Shown here in pieces: positions 15,237-22,844 of a stretch of 31,510 nucleotides of DNA. The first letter of the stretch is position 1; every line of letters starts with the position of its first letter. The stretch is from JAVBJN01 sp031546985. Its GTDB lineage: Bacteria; Bacteroidota; Bacteroidia; Chitinophagales; Chitinophagaceae. The stretch lies in NCBI GenBank assembly GCA_031546985.1, contig JAVBJN010000110.1, positions 1 through 31,510 on the forward strand, read 5' to 3'. Under the pieces are notes generated by a model, which ran no database searches, was not told where the DNA came from, and worked only from the letters and a program-made list of their open reading frames with translations. The translations under genes were made by a program, and so were the position numbers.

Positions 15237-18143
15237 ATGTTCAGATTTTTGGCCATTTTATTGTTTTGTTGCTGCCTGGCTGGCAAAGAAGCCCGATCCT
15301 ATTCTGTAATTCATTACGACCAGATCAATGGTTATCCCGCGAGCTACTGCTACAGTATCTACCAGGATAGTAAGGGCTATGTATGGATCAGCTCAGAGAA
15401 TGGACTGGTGCGGTTTAACGGGTATGAGTTTAAGCTGTTTACCACCAAAGACGGGTTACCGGATAATGAAGTGTTTGCGATGAGCGAAGATGCTTACGGG
15501 CGTTTCTGGTTTTCGCCATTTACCAATTCTGTAGCCTATATGAAAGATGGGAGGGTATACAATACCAGTAATACCCCCGAACTTAAAAAACTGGTATTTA
15601 AAGTATGGTGTGAGGCCATTTTTGCAGATCGTTACGGCAATGTAATGTTCCAGGACAAAAACAGCTTACTGGTGATGGCACCCAATGGTATCATAAAGCG
15701 GGAAGTTCATAGTGCCATGACCGATACTGTGAGGTTTGCTAAAGATGATTCGGCAAGAATCTGGATGTACAGCGAGGGGCGAAAGCTGGTGTACGACCGG
15801 GATCATTTTGTGGACATGGGTAAATTCGATTTTCCGCACAAATCCTGGCAATATTGGCTGGGCATCAGGCTTATCAATGTATTAGGATTTGAAAAAGCCA
15901 TGCCCTTTTTGGAAAAAGTGCAAAGATCCAAAGCCCCGTTTTTTAATGATATCGAAGAGTTGGACCGGGTTAATGTGATATTTCAGGTGTCTCCGGATAT
16001 CGTGGCCCTTAACCGTAAAGATGGTTGCTTTTTGGTAGATCTGGCTACTGCTGAGATTGTAGATACTTTGTTGTATGGTCATAATATAGGTCCGAGCGCG
16101 GTAATGAAAGATGGTTCGTTATGGATTGGTACGCATGGCAATGGCGTATTTCGGTTTATACGGTCTTCCATACAATCATTGCCCATCCCCAACAAGCAAT
16201 CTTCGGTGATGTGTATGTACGGCGAAGGCAAGGATATATATGCCATGCTTGAAAAGGGGGCGGTGGTGCATGGTACACTGGGCGACAATGGAGAAGTGCG
16301 TGCTGTAACGGAAAAGATATTTAAAGGCCGGTCGCTATACGCCGTATATGCTAACCTCTCAAGAAGGAGCAACGGAGACTGGATGGCTTTTGCCGGCTAT
16401 AATACATTGCATAAACGGCTGGATGGGAAGCATGAAAGAGAACTGAACCTGGGATACACCAAAAGTGTGGTGGCGGAAGATAGTCTGCACCTGCTGGTAG
16501 GTACTGCCGGCGGCGTTTTTAGGGTTAATACGCAGCGCTTTGATGTAGAAGATACGTTATACCAAAGCCGGGTAACATCTGTGGCTAAAGCAGGCAATAC
16601 CATTTATGCCGGCCTGCTCAACGGCTTACTGGCCACCAATAGCCAGGGTGTGTTAAAGCCCGTATTTAATGATGTGCCGGAGTTAAATACCCATATCGTT
16701 AAACTCTGCCAGGGGCATAATAACCTCGTTTGGGTAGCCAATAACCGGGCCGATCTGGTGGCGGTTTCGGGTAATACCCTGGTTAAGATTATAAACAGTA
16801 AAAACGGATTGCAATGCAATCGTATTTCGGCCATTATGGCTTCGGACCAGTTTGTATGGGTAGGTACCGATAATGGCTTGTATGCTGTGCAGCACCATGC
16901 TCCTTATGCGGTGGTGCGGCACCTTACCTTTAATATGGGGCTGAGCAGTAACCAGGTAAGCTGCCTGGCGGTTTCCGGGCAGCGGATCTTTGTGGGTACC
17001 ACGGTTGGGGTAAGTTATTTTAACGAAAACGATGTGTTTACCACCCGCTCCGATCTGAACCTGGTGGTGAACAGTGTGGTAAACGGCGATAGCCTTATTC
17101 CATTCAGGGATCATGAGGTGATGCGGTTGCATGCCAAATCCCTGGTGATTGATTTTGATATTGTGGATCTTGAAGGCGGGCAGAAACCAATGTACCAGTA
17201 TTGTTTGAACGAAGACAACAACTGGATAAAGCTCGACAACAGCAGCCTTAACTTTGCGGCGGCTCCTTATGGCCGGTTTTCGGTAAGCATACGCGCGTTA
17301 TCGCCCAACCTGGCCAACGATACGGTTAAGCGGCTTTACTTTTACAGGCCTTTTCCGTTATACCTCCGGTGGTGGTTCCTGGTGCTGGCATCCGGGGTGT
17401 TGGCAGCCGGTATTGGCTGCGGCATTATTTTGTACCTGCGCCGGATGCGGGTTAAGGATGAAGAAAAGTTATCGGTGCAGCGCAACCTGCTGCAACTGGA
17501 GCAAATGGCATTGCAAGGGCAAATGAATCCGCATTTTATCTTTAACTGCCTGGCCGCGATTAAACAGAATTACAATGGGGGCAGAAAGGAGTATGCCAAT
17601 GAGTTTGTAGATGCTTTTGCCGCGCTTATTCGCCAAACTTTTGAAATGGGTACCGAAACTTTTGTATCGCTGGATAAGGAATTGCGTTATTTATCGCGTT
17701 ATCTTTCCGTAGAGCGGGAAAGGTTCGACCAGTCATTTAATTTTACCATCGAAAAATCGTTGTCATCTTCAGAAATGGAGATTCCCGTGCCTGCCATGTT
17801 GCTACAGCCCATTGCCGAAAACGCGGTAAGGCATGGCGTAAGGCATTTGCCCGATGGCGAAGGTATAATACAGATTAAAGTAACCCAGGTGGGCGACCGT
17901 ATAGAGATTGTAATTGAAGATAACGGGCCGGGCCGGCAGCAAACCCAAAGCCGGGGACTGGGCCGGGGTATGAGCGTTACCAGCACTACCGTAAACCAAA
18001 AACGGATCGATATTCTGAACCGGCTTTTTGAACAGCAGATTGTACTCAGAACCGAAGATGTAATGAATGATAGGCAGGAAGTGGCAGGAACACGGGTGTT
18101 TATCTCGTATCCACTGTCTGTAACCGATTTCTTGAACCAATAA
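15237..18143 (+). CDS. Beta-propeller / Y_Y_Y / LytS-type sensor histidine kinase
   Basis: The frame is open from 15111, but I choose ATG 15237 because it starts a proper signal peptide (MFRFLAILLFCCCLAG), giving 968 residues. Periplasmic two-component-regulator propeller repeats follow (for example GYVWISSENGLVRFNG, later DQFVWVGTDNGLY). A Y_Y_Y-like beta domain spans about 635-690 (YQYCLNEDNNWIKL) and a membrane segment about 707-735. The cytoplasmic His_kinase domain has QMNPHFIFNCLAAI with H766, then the ATPase N-box PIAENAVRHG near 860. This is a LytS-like kinase, not a HisKA one, and its natural partner is a LytTR protein, encoded 10 bases downstream. The ligand is unknown; no polysaccharide-utilisation genes are next to it. 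Confidence 0.92.
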   Translation: MFRFLAILLFCCCLAGKEARSYSVIHYDQINGYPASYCYSIYQDSKGYVWISSENGLVRFNGYEFKLFTTKDGLPDNEVFAMSEDAYGRFWFSPFTNSVAYMKDGRVYNTSNTPELKKLVFKVWCEAIFADRYGNVMFQDKNSLLVMAPNGIIKREVHSAMTDTVRFAKDDSARIWMYSEGRKLVYDRDHFVDMGKFDFPHKSWQYWLGIRLINVLGFEKAMPFLEKVQRSKAPFFNDIEELDRVNVIFQVSPDIVALNRKDGCFLVDLATAEIVDTLLYGHNIGPSAVMKDGSLWIGTHGNGVFRFIRSSIQSLPIPNKQSSVMCMYGEGKDIYAMLEKGAVVHGTLGDNGEVRAVTEKIFKGRSLYAVYANLSRRSNGDWMAFAGYNTLHKRLDGKHERELNLGYTKSVVAEDSLHLLVGTAGGVFRVNTQRFDVEDTLYQSRVTSVAKAGNTIYAGLLNGLLATNSQGVLKPVFNDVPELNTHIVKLCQGHNNLVWVANNRADLVAVSGNTLVKIINSKNGLQCNRISAIMASDQFVWVGTDNGLYAVQHHAPYAVVRHLTFNMGLSSNQVSCLAVSGQRIFVGTTVGVSYFNENDVFTTRSDLNLVVNSVVNGDSLIPFRDHEVMRLHAKSLVIDFDIVDLEGGQKPMYQYCLNEDNNWIKLDNSSLNFAAAPYGRFSVSIRALSPNLANDTVKRLYFYRPFPLYLRWWFLVLASGVLAAGIGCGIILYLRRMRVKDEEKLSVQRNLLQLEQMALQGQMNPHFIFNCLAAIKQNYNGGRKEYANEFVDAFAALIRQTFEMGTETFVSLDKELRYLSRYLSVERERFDQSFNFTIEKSLSSSEMEIPVPAMLLQPIAENAVRHGVRHLPDGEGIIQIKVTQVGDRIEIVIEDNGPGRQQTQSRGLGRGMSVTSTTVNQKRIDILNRLFEQQIVLRTEDVMNDRQEVAGTRVFISYPLSVTDFLNQ

Positions 18144-18153
18144 ACCACTGCCA

Positions 18154-18906
18154 GTGAACCGTGTAACTGTTATTATTGTAGAGGATGAAAAGGCATCGCA
18201 GGAGTATCTGCGCCATTTTTTGGAAACGAATTATCCGCAGGTACAGGTAATAGCTATCGAAGATGCTGTATTGCCTGCCATTACTGCTATTGCACGGTTA
18301 AAGCCTGATGTTCTTTTTTTGGATATAGAGATAAAAATGGGGACTGGTTTTGATGTGCTTTCGGCCTTGCCGGACCTGCAGTCGGAAGTGATTTTTACCA
18401 CTGCCTTTAACGAATTTGCGATAGAAGCCTTCCGGCATCATGCTCTTGATTATTTACTAAAACCGCTGGAAGATAAACTGATGCACGAAGCCATGCAAAG
18501 GAGCCTTACGAGGTTGGGGCAGAAATCGGCCAGCCGGCAGATCGTGCAGTTGTTGCAAACGCTGCAGCAGCCTGCGGCACCCAAGCTCTTTGGCGTGCAG
18601 ACCCTTGAGGGTATCGAATTTATCGATCCGGAACTGATTCTGTTTGCCGAAGCCAAAGGCAATTATACAGAACTACGCTTGCTGGATGGTAGTAAAATGG
18701 TTACCTCCCGTAAGTTGAAGGAGGTGGAGCTAAACCTGCCAGCGGCGCAGTTTTTCCGCATACACCACTCTTACGTTGTAAATACAAAATACATCAGGAA
18801 ATATTTTAAAGGTCGTGGTGGTAGTGTGCTGCTGGTTAATGAGTTGTCGCTCCCGGTTTCTGTAGCCCGAAAAGATGAATTTTTAAAATGGCTGGGACAG
18901 GAATAG
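18154..18906 (+). CDS. LytTR-family response regulator
   Basis: The 250-residue regulator has a receiver with VEDE, phospho-acceptor D57 in LFLDIEIKMGTGFDV, FTTAFNEFAIEAF and the conserved K in YLLKPL. A C-terminal LytTR DNA-binding domain spans about 145-248 (LFAEAKGNYTELRLLDG, then HHSYVVNTKYI). The start is GTG at 18154, immediately after the kinase stop (10 bases between), so the two genes form an operon and almost surely a cognate pair. No ATG fits the receiver's first strand better. A terminator follows directly. Confidence 0.95.
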   Translation: MNRVTVIIVEDEKASQEYLRHFLETNYPQVQVIAIEDAVLPAITAIARLKPDVLFLDIEIKMGTGFDVLSALPDLQSEVIFTTAFNEFAIEAFRHHALDYLLKPLEDKLMHEAMQRSLTRLGQKSASRQIVQLLQTLQQPAAPKLFGVQTLEGIEFIDPELILFAEAKGNYTELRLLDGSKMVTSRKLKEVELNLPAAQFFRIHHSYVVNTKYIRKYFKGRGGSVLLVNELSLPVSVARKDEFLKWLGQE

Positions 18907-18928
18907 CTGCCTGTTACTTTTATATATC

Positions 18929-18955
18929 GCCGCTCCTGCAAAGGGCGGCTTTTTT
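18929..18955 (+). terminator. Rho-independent terminator of the propeller kinase-LytTR operon
   Basis: GCCGCTC (18929-18935) pairs with GGGCGGC (18943-18949), one wobble, followed by six T. Confidence 0.8.
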
Positions 18956-19111
18956 ATGCGCTCCTGTTGAAGCGCTTTGTTATATATGTATGATAATCAG
19001 TTATTAAGTGTTTTTAGCTATATCGCCTATAGGGCTTGCACAAGTACAGGCAGTTTCGACACAACAGTACACTGGTCGTGCACAGTTATACATTACCGGA
19101 TTGAAGAACAG

Positions 19112-19146
19112 TGCTTGTGCATTAGATTCGGGAATCGGTATAAGCA
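19112..19146. repeat. Hairpin repeat copy 1 (most diverged)
   Basis: Arm TGCTTGTGC (19112-19120) pairs with GTATAAGCA (19138-19146), two wobbles. The loop contains TTAGATTCGGGAATCG, a diverged form of the shared core. Confidence 0.5.
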
Positions 19147-19169
19147 AAGGATTTTAAACCAACTGCTAT

Positions 19170-19225
19170 ATGAAAAAACTTATACTGTTTGTGTTTTAAC
19201 AGGTTTGTTCGGGCAAGGCTTCTGA
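19170..19225 (+). pseudogene. Remnant of a secreted-protein gene start
   Basis: ATG at 19170 begins MKKLILFVF and stops at 19199. A one-base frame change inside this stretch would continue as LTGLFGQGF and stop at 19225, which together would read like a signal peptide. The bases before it (TTTAAACCAACTGCTAT) resemble those before the catalase start. This may be a decayed gene start, a tiny peptide or coincidence. Confidence 0.3.
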
Positions 19226-19351
19226 GCCGGCAGCAGAGCACTTCTGAAAATTAATTTTTAACCTTTAAAAACGGAAACAAACGAATTGACCTTGTGTTTG
19301 GTGGTTATGTTTTACCCAACACAATTGATAATCCGAAAGGGTGTCAAAAAT

Positions 19352-19406
19352 GAAGCTGGTCCTGTATGTCAGTATAGTCGGGATCGCTGGTACAGGATCA
19401 TGCTTC
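19352..19406. repeat. Hairpin repeat copy 2
   Basis: Inner arm TCCTGTA (19360-19366) pairs with TACAGGA (19391-19397). An outer GAAGC (19352-19356) pairs with GCTTC (19402-19406). The loop contains CAGTATAGTCGGGATCG. Confidence 0.7.
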
Positions 19407-19444
19407 GAAATAATTTACCTGTTGGTATAAAAAAACAGAGCCAG

Positions 19445-19481
19445 TGTTGTGTTAAGTATAGTCGGAAAATCTGACACAGCA
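19445..19481. repeat. Hairpin repeat copy 3
   Basis: Arm TGTTGTGT (19445-19452) pairs with ACACAGCA (19474-19481), one wobble. The loop contains AAGTATAGTCGGAAAATC. Confidence 0.7.
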
Positions 19482-19522
19482 ACTCTCTTGTTTAAGGTTA
19501 ATGGTTTAGGATTATGAGGCTG

Positions 19523-19559
19523 CTGCTGTGCTTAGTATAGTCGGGATCGGGTACAGCAG
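19523..19559. repeat. Hairpin repeat copy 4
   Basis: Arm CTGCTGTGC (19523-19531) pairs with GTACAGCAG (19551-19559), one wobble. The loop is TTAGTATAGTCGGGATCGG. Confidence 0.7.
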
Positions 19560-19576
19560 TAAACTTCAAAAAAATT

Positions 19577-19602
19577 AAGCCCTCGCAGTATTGCGGGGGC
19601 TT
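19577..19602. terminator. Bidirectional rho-independent terminator
   Basis: AAGCCCTCGCA (19577-19587) pairs with TGCGGGGGCTT (19592-19602), one wobble, loop GTAT. Leftwards it is followed by AATTTTTTTG, so it very probably ends the aldo/keto reductase transcript. Rightwards it has only two further T after the stem, so it could also stop a transcript from the hairpin region. Confidence 0.8.
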
Positions 19603-19629
19603 TTCGTATAAGTGCAATTGTCTTTGCTT

Positions 19630-20631
19630 TTAATTATTCACCAGTTTCATAGCACCTTCGCTGTAACGCTCACCGGTATTGGGATAGCGTGCCAGTACAT
19701 CATCGATCTGTTGCAGATCGGTGGCCGAGAGGCTGATGTCTGCAGCGCCTGCATTTTCTTCCAGGTACTTTCTTTTCTTAGTGCCGGGAATAGGGATAAT
19801 GTCTTCGCCCTGAGCCAGCACCCAGGCCAGCGCCAGTTGCGCAGCGGTAATTCCTTTTTGCTGGGCTATTTCGCCAAATGCTTGCGCCAGCGATAAGTTG
19901 TTGGCCAGGTTTTCGCCATTGTAGCGGGGCAGCCCTTTGCGGAAATCGGTATCATCCATCTGGCTTACATCAAGGGTGTTGGTAACCAGTCCGCGCGAAA
20001 GTGGCGAGTAAGGCACCAGTGAAATACCCAGCTCCCGTGCTGTGGTCAGAATTTCGCCTTCTACACCACGGGTCATTACCGAGTATTCGCTTTGCAGCGC
20101 GGCAATAGGGTGCACCGCATGTGCTTTGCGCAATGATGCCGCAGATGCTTCGGAAAGGCCCAGGTAACGCACCTTGCCTTCTTTTACCAGTTCTGCCATA
20201 GCGCCTACGGTTTCTTCGATGGGGATAGTAGGATCTACCCGGTGGGCGTAGTATAAATCGATGGTTTCAATTTTCAAACGTTTCAGACTGTTTTCTACCG
20301 CAACTTTAATCCATGCCGGAGAGCCATCGAAATAGGTGCTGCGGGTACCGCTTGGGCCAGCTGCACCATCCTTAAAGCGGAAGCCGAATTTGGTGGCGAT
20401 AAACACCTTATCGCGGTTGGGCACCAGCACCTTTGAGATCAGTTCTTCGTTCTCACCATTGGCATACATATCGGCAGTGTCCCAGAAGTTGATGCCCAGG
20501 TCCAGTGCTTTGTGCAGCGTAGCAATGCTTTCGGTTTCATCGGTAGGTCCGTAGGCAAAGCTCATGCCCATGCAGCCCAGTCCAATGGCCGATAATTCTT
20601 CCTGGGTAGCGCCCAGTTTCCTGTATTTCAT
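19630..20631 (-). CDS. Aldo/keto reductase
   Basis: The 333-residue cytoplasmic NADPH-dependent oxidoreductase has a TIM-barrel fold. The catalytic tetrad is visible: D51 and Y56 in NFWDTADMYANGENEEL, K81 in FIATKFGF and H130 in LYYAHRVDP. The N-terminal LGATQEELSAIGLGCMGMS and the C-terminal IPIPGTKKRKYLEEN are typical of the YajO/AKR13-like group, which reduces a broad range of aldehydes. The physiological substrate cannot be told. It lies 81 bases downstream of an AraC-type regulator on the same strand, so co-transcription or local control by that regulator is likely. Confidence 0.95.
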   Translation of the reverse strand: MKYRKLGATQEELSAIGLGCMGMSFAYGPTDETESIATLHKALDLGINFWDTADMYANGENEELISKVLVPNRDKVFIATKFGFRFKDGAAGPSGTRSTYFDGSPAWIKVAVENSLKRLKIETIDLYYAHRVDPTIPIEETVGAMAELVKEGKVRYLGLSEASAASLRKAHAVHPIAALQSEYSVMTRGVEGEILTTARELGISLVPYSPLSRGLVTNTLDVSQMDDTDFRKGLPRYNGENLANNLSLAQAFGEIAQQKGITAAQLALAWVLAQGEDIIPIPGTKKRKYLEENAGAADISLSATDLQQIDDVLARYPNTGERYSEGAMKLVNN

Positions 20632-20712
20632 AGTGTTTTATTTTTAGTAAGGTAAAGTTACAGGCAGATGTGGTTCCGCTGTTTATACGATTCAAACCAA
20701 AAACTATAAAAT

Positions 20713-21621
20713 TCAAACAGAAATGCTCCGGGCCTCGCCGGGGGTAAGATTGGTTTGCTTCTTAAAAAAAATGTTGAAGTAAGAAGGGTAGTCAAAGCCC
20801 AGGCTGTAGGCAATGTCGGCAATATTCCAGTCGGTGTGCCTGAGCAGTGCCCTGGCTTCTTTTACCACCCGTTCGGAAATGTGCTCGGTAGTGGTTTTGC
20901 CCGTAATTTCCTTTACAGAACGGTTCAGGTGGTTTACATGTACCGAAAGGTGCTTGGCGTAATCGTTGGCCGTTTTGAGTTTAAGGGCGGTTTCGGGCGC
21001 GTCGATAGGGAATTGTCTTTCGAGCAGTTCAAAAAACAGCGATGCAATGCGGGTAGAGGCATTGGGGTGTTTCTCAAAACTCTCGGCCGGTTGCATTTTC
21101 ATAGCTTCGTGAATCACCAGGTGCAGGTAATTGCGCAGCACATCGTACTTATGAATATAATCGGAGTTCATCTCCGCAATCATTTTTTCAAAAAGCAGCG
21201 AAAGCTCTTTTTGCTGCTGCGGGTTGATGAAAAATACCGGATTGCCGCCAATGCGGAAAAGAGGAGAATGCTGGAGGCCGTCTTTTCTGTCGGTGGAATG
21301 GATAAACGCATCGGTAAAGAGGCAAAACCAGCCTTCCTGCTGCTCCGAAATGGCTTCCCAGGAATAAGGTATTGCCGGGTTGGAAAAAAGCAAAGCGGGC
21401 CGGTCTATAGCAATCCATTTATCAGCATAATGCAACTTGCCGGTACCAATAATTAAGGATACTTTATAAAAATCGCGCCGGCTGTAAGGCGATTTTTGAA
21501 AACACGCATTGCGGTTGTATACATTGAAATGCCCTGCGCCTGCATTATGCAAGGGCAGGCCCAGCGGATTGGCCTGCGGCACGCGTTCGTAAAACTCCTG
21601 AATGGTCTCCATTGGCTTCAT
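20713..21621 (-). CDS. AraC-family transcriptional regulator
   Basis: The 302-residue protein has an N-terminal cupin-like sensing half (about 20-180) and a C-terminal AraC double helix-turn-helix (about 205-300), with VNHLNRSVKEITGKTTTEHI and the signature IADIAYSLGFDYPSYFNIFF ending in TPGEAR. It is probably a one-component regulator of the adjacent aldo/keto reductase. The first ATG gives MKPMETIQ, but ATG 21612 (METIQEFYERV) may be the true start: the dead copy at 24386-24536 keeps this second ATG and has ATA where the first would be. The upstream block around 21655-21690 is shared with that copy, which suggests a conserved promoter. Confidence 0.93.
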   Translation of the reverse strand: MKPMETIQEFYERVPQANPLGLPLHNAGAGHFNVYNRNACFQKSPYSRRDFYKVSLIIGTGKLHYADKWIAIDRPALLFSNPAIPYSWEAISEQQEGWFCLFTDAFIHSTDRKDGLQHSPLFRIGGNPVFFINPQQQKELSLLFEKMIAEMNSDYIHKYDVLRNYLHLVIHEAMKMQPAESFEKHPNASTRIASLFFELLERQFPIDAPETALKLKTANDYAKHLSVHVNHLNRSVKEITGKTTTEHISERVVKEARALLRHTDWNIADIAYSLGFDYPSYFNIFFKKQTNLTPGEARSISV

Positions 21622-21724
21622 GCGCTATGGTGCTTACAATACAGCACTCCGGAAGCTAAATTACGGGATAATGCGCAATGATGTTTTAATCACGCCCGAA
21701 TAAAGAAAATATTAACATGCCGGC

Positions 21725-22765
21725 TTAAAGTTCCCATCCTACGTTAAACGTGAGTACATAATCGGTTTCTTTACCGGTTACGGCAGGCCGGTTATCGTAG
21801 TTTAGGGTTAAGCCTATTTTGATATAAAAATCGAGTGGCAGATCGTATTTGGTATCGAGCTTAAAATCTGACCGCCACCGACCCGATTCTGTAAAGCTGG
21901 GATATACGTAAATGGAACTGAGCAGGTTAAGATCGCCGGCGTCGAAAAGGTTGAGTTCGGTGCCCAGGTAGCCTTCCAGGCTCTTGCGCGAGGCCGTTTC
22001 GTTGGTAAACGTTTCGTTGTTGAGCGAAAGGCCGCCGCCGGCCGCCCAATAGGTTTTATTGGTATGTACCAGAAATTTTCCTGCACCCAGCTTGCCCATA
22101 GTTCGGAGTTTAAGCGCCTGCTCGGTATTGGACAGGAAACTGAGCGAGGCCGCCAGGAACCAGTCTCTGGGCAGAAAGTATTTAAAACTAAGCCCGGCAT
22201 CGTTTCTTTGGGTGGTTTCAACACTGTCCTGGGCAGAGCGTATGATGTTGTAATACCCATCCAGCTGCCATTTATTGGCCAGGTAGCCAATATTACTGTT
22301 GAGGCTCAGTTGCCGCAGGTTGTTGGCTTTGGTAAAGCTGAGCCCCAGGTCTACAGATGCTTTAACCCTGCTCCAAAACGCGGTTTTAACGCCTTGCAGA
22401 AATACAATGTCGTGTAAGGCGGTTTCGGCCGTCTGGCTATCGGTGGGTATCACATACACTTTCTTTTGCCCGCTTACCGATTGCAGCCTGCCATTGATCC
22501 TGCTGCCATCGGTTAATGTGGTTAAAAAAATGCTTTTGGAGTAGATCTCTTTAATGCCCGACCATTCGATGGTAAAATCGTTTTTCGAATAGCCGGTTTC
22601 CATAGTAAGCACGCCTTTATCCATGGATTTAATCTCACCCACAATTACATTTCCGTTTTTTAGAATTAAGGAGTCGTGCTGGGCAAAACAGTTTGCGGCT
22701 ATGGATAATAGAAGCAATAAGGCTGGCAGGATTAAGTAGTGTTGGAGGTTTCTTACTTTAATCAT
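21725..22765 (-). CDS. DUF481 outer-membrane beta-barrel protein
   Basis: The frame is open from 22798, but ATG 22765 is chosen because it starts a good signal peptide (MIKVRNLQHYLILPALLLLL, cleavage after CFAQ), giving 346 residues. A soluble N-terminal part (LKNGNVIVGEIKSMDKG, about 37-130) is followed by alternating strands rich in aromatic residues, from about 135 to the end (VDLGLSFTKANNLRQLSLN; C-terminus VLTFNVGWEL). This pattern and the fold fit DUF481/YdiY-like outer-membrane proteins, whose molecular role is not established. It is 103 bases from the AraC gene and on the same strand, with no clear operon partner. Confidence 0.85.
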   Translation of the reverse strand: MIKVRNLQHYLILPALLLLLSIAANCFAQHDSLILKNGNVIVGEIKSMDKGVLTMETGYSKNDFTIEWSGIKEIYSKSIFLTTLTDGSRINGRLQSVSGQKKVYVIPTDSQTAETALHDIVFLQGVKTAFWSRVKASVDLGLSFTKANNLRQLSLNSNIGYLANKWQLDGYYNIIRSAQDSVETTQRNDAGLSFKYFLPRDWFLAASLSFLSNTEQALKLRTMGKLGAGKFLVHTNKTYWAAGGGLSLNNETFTNETASRKSLEGYLGTELNLFDAGDLNLLSSIYVYPSFTESGRWRSDFKLDTKYDLPLDFYIKIGLTLNYDNRPAVTGKETDYVLTFNVGWEL

Positions 22766-22844
22766 ACATCTGGTTTTAGGAAATGAGACTATATACAAAA
22801 GCCGCCCGGAAGCAGCTTTTGTTTTATAAATGATTAAGGCCCGG

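Larger units (their letters stand above)
19112..19559. other. Array of four hairpins with a shared loop; candidate structured RNA or recognition element
   Basis: The 670 bases between 18956 and 19629 contain no intact gene. Four hairpins of one family lie at 19112-19146, 19360-19397, 19445-19481 and 19523-19559; the last three are spaced about 80 bases apart. The consensus is TGCTGTGyT, a loop core AGTATAGTCGGGATC, then GTACAGCA. Stems differ yet stay paired, including an apparent G-C to C-G swap and a G-C to T-A swap. A non-family hairpin, TTGTGTTTGG/CCCAACACAA, lies at 19292-19324. The strand is not determined. A terminator at 19577-19602 could end a rightward RNA, but it also serves the aldo/keto reductase gene on the other strand. 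No promoter is clear. Confidence 0.6.

Noticed and set aside
19112..19559. Integron attC sites, retron msr/msd or IS200/IS605-type ends
   Set aside because: No GTTRRRY/RYYYAAC core sites, no integrase, no reverse transcriptase and no TnpA or TnpB gene is found in the window. The constant part is the loop, not the stem foot.
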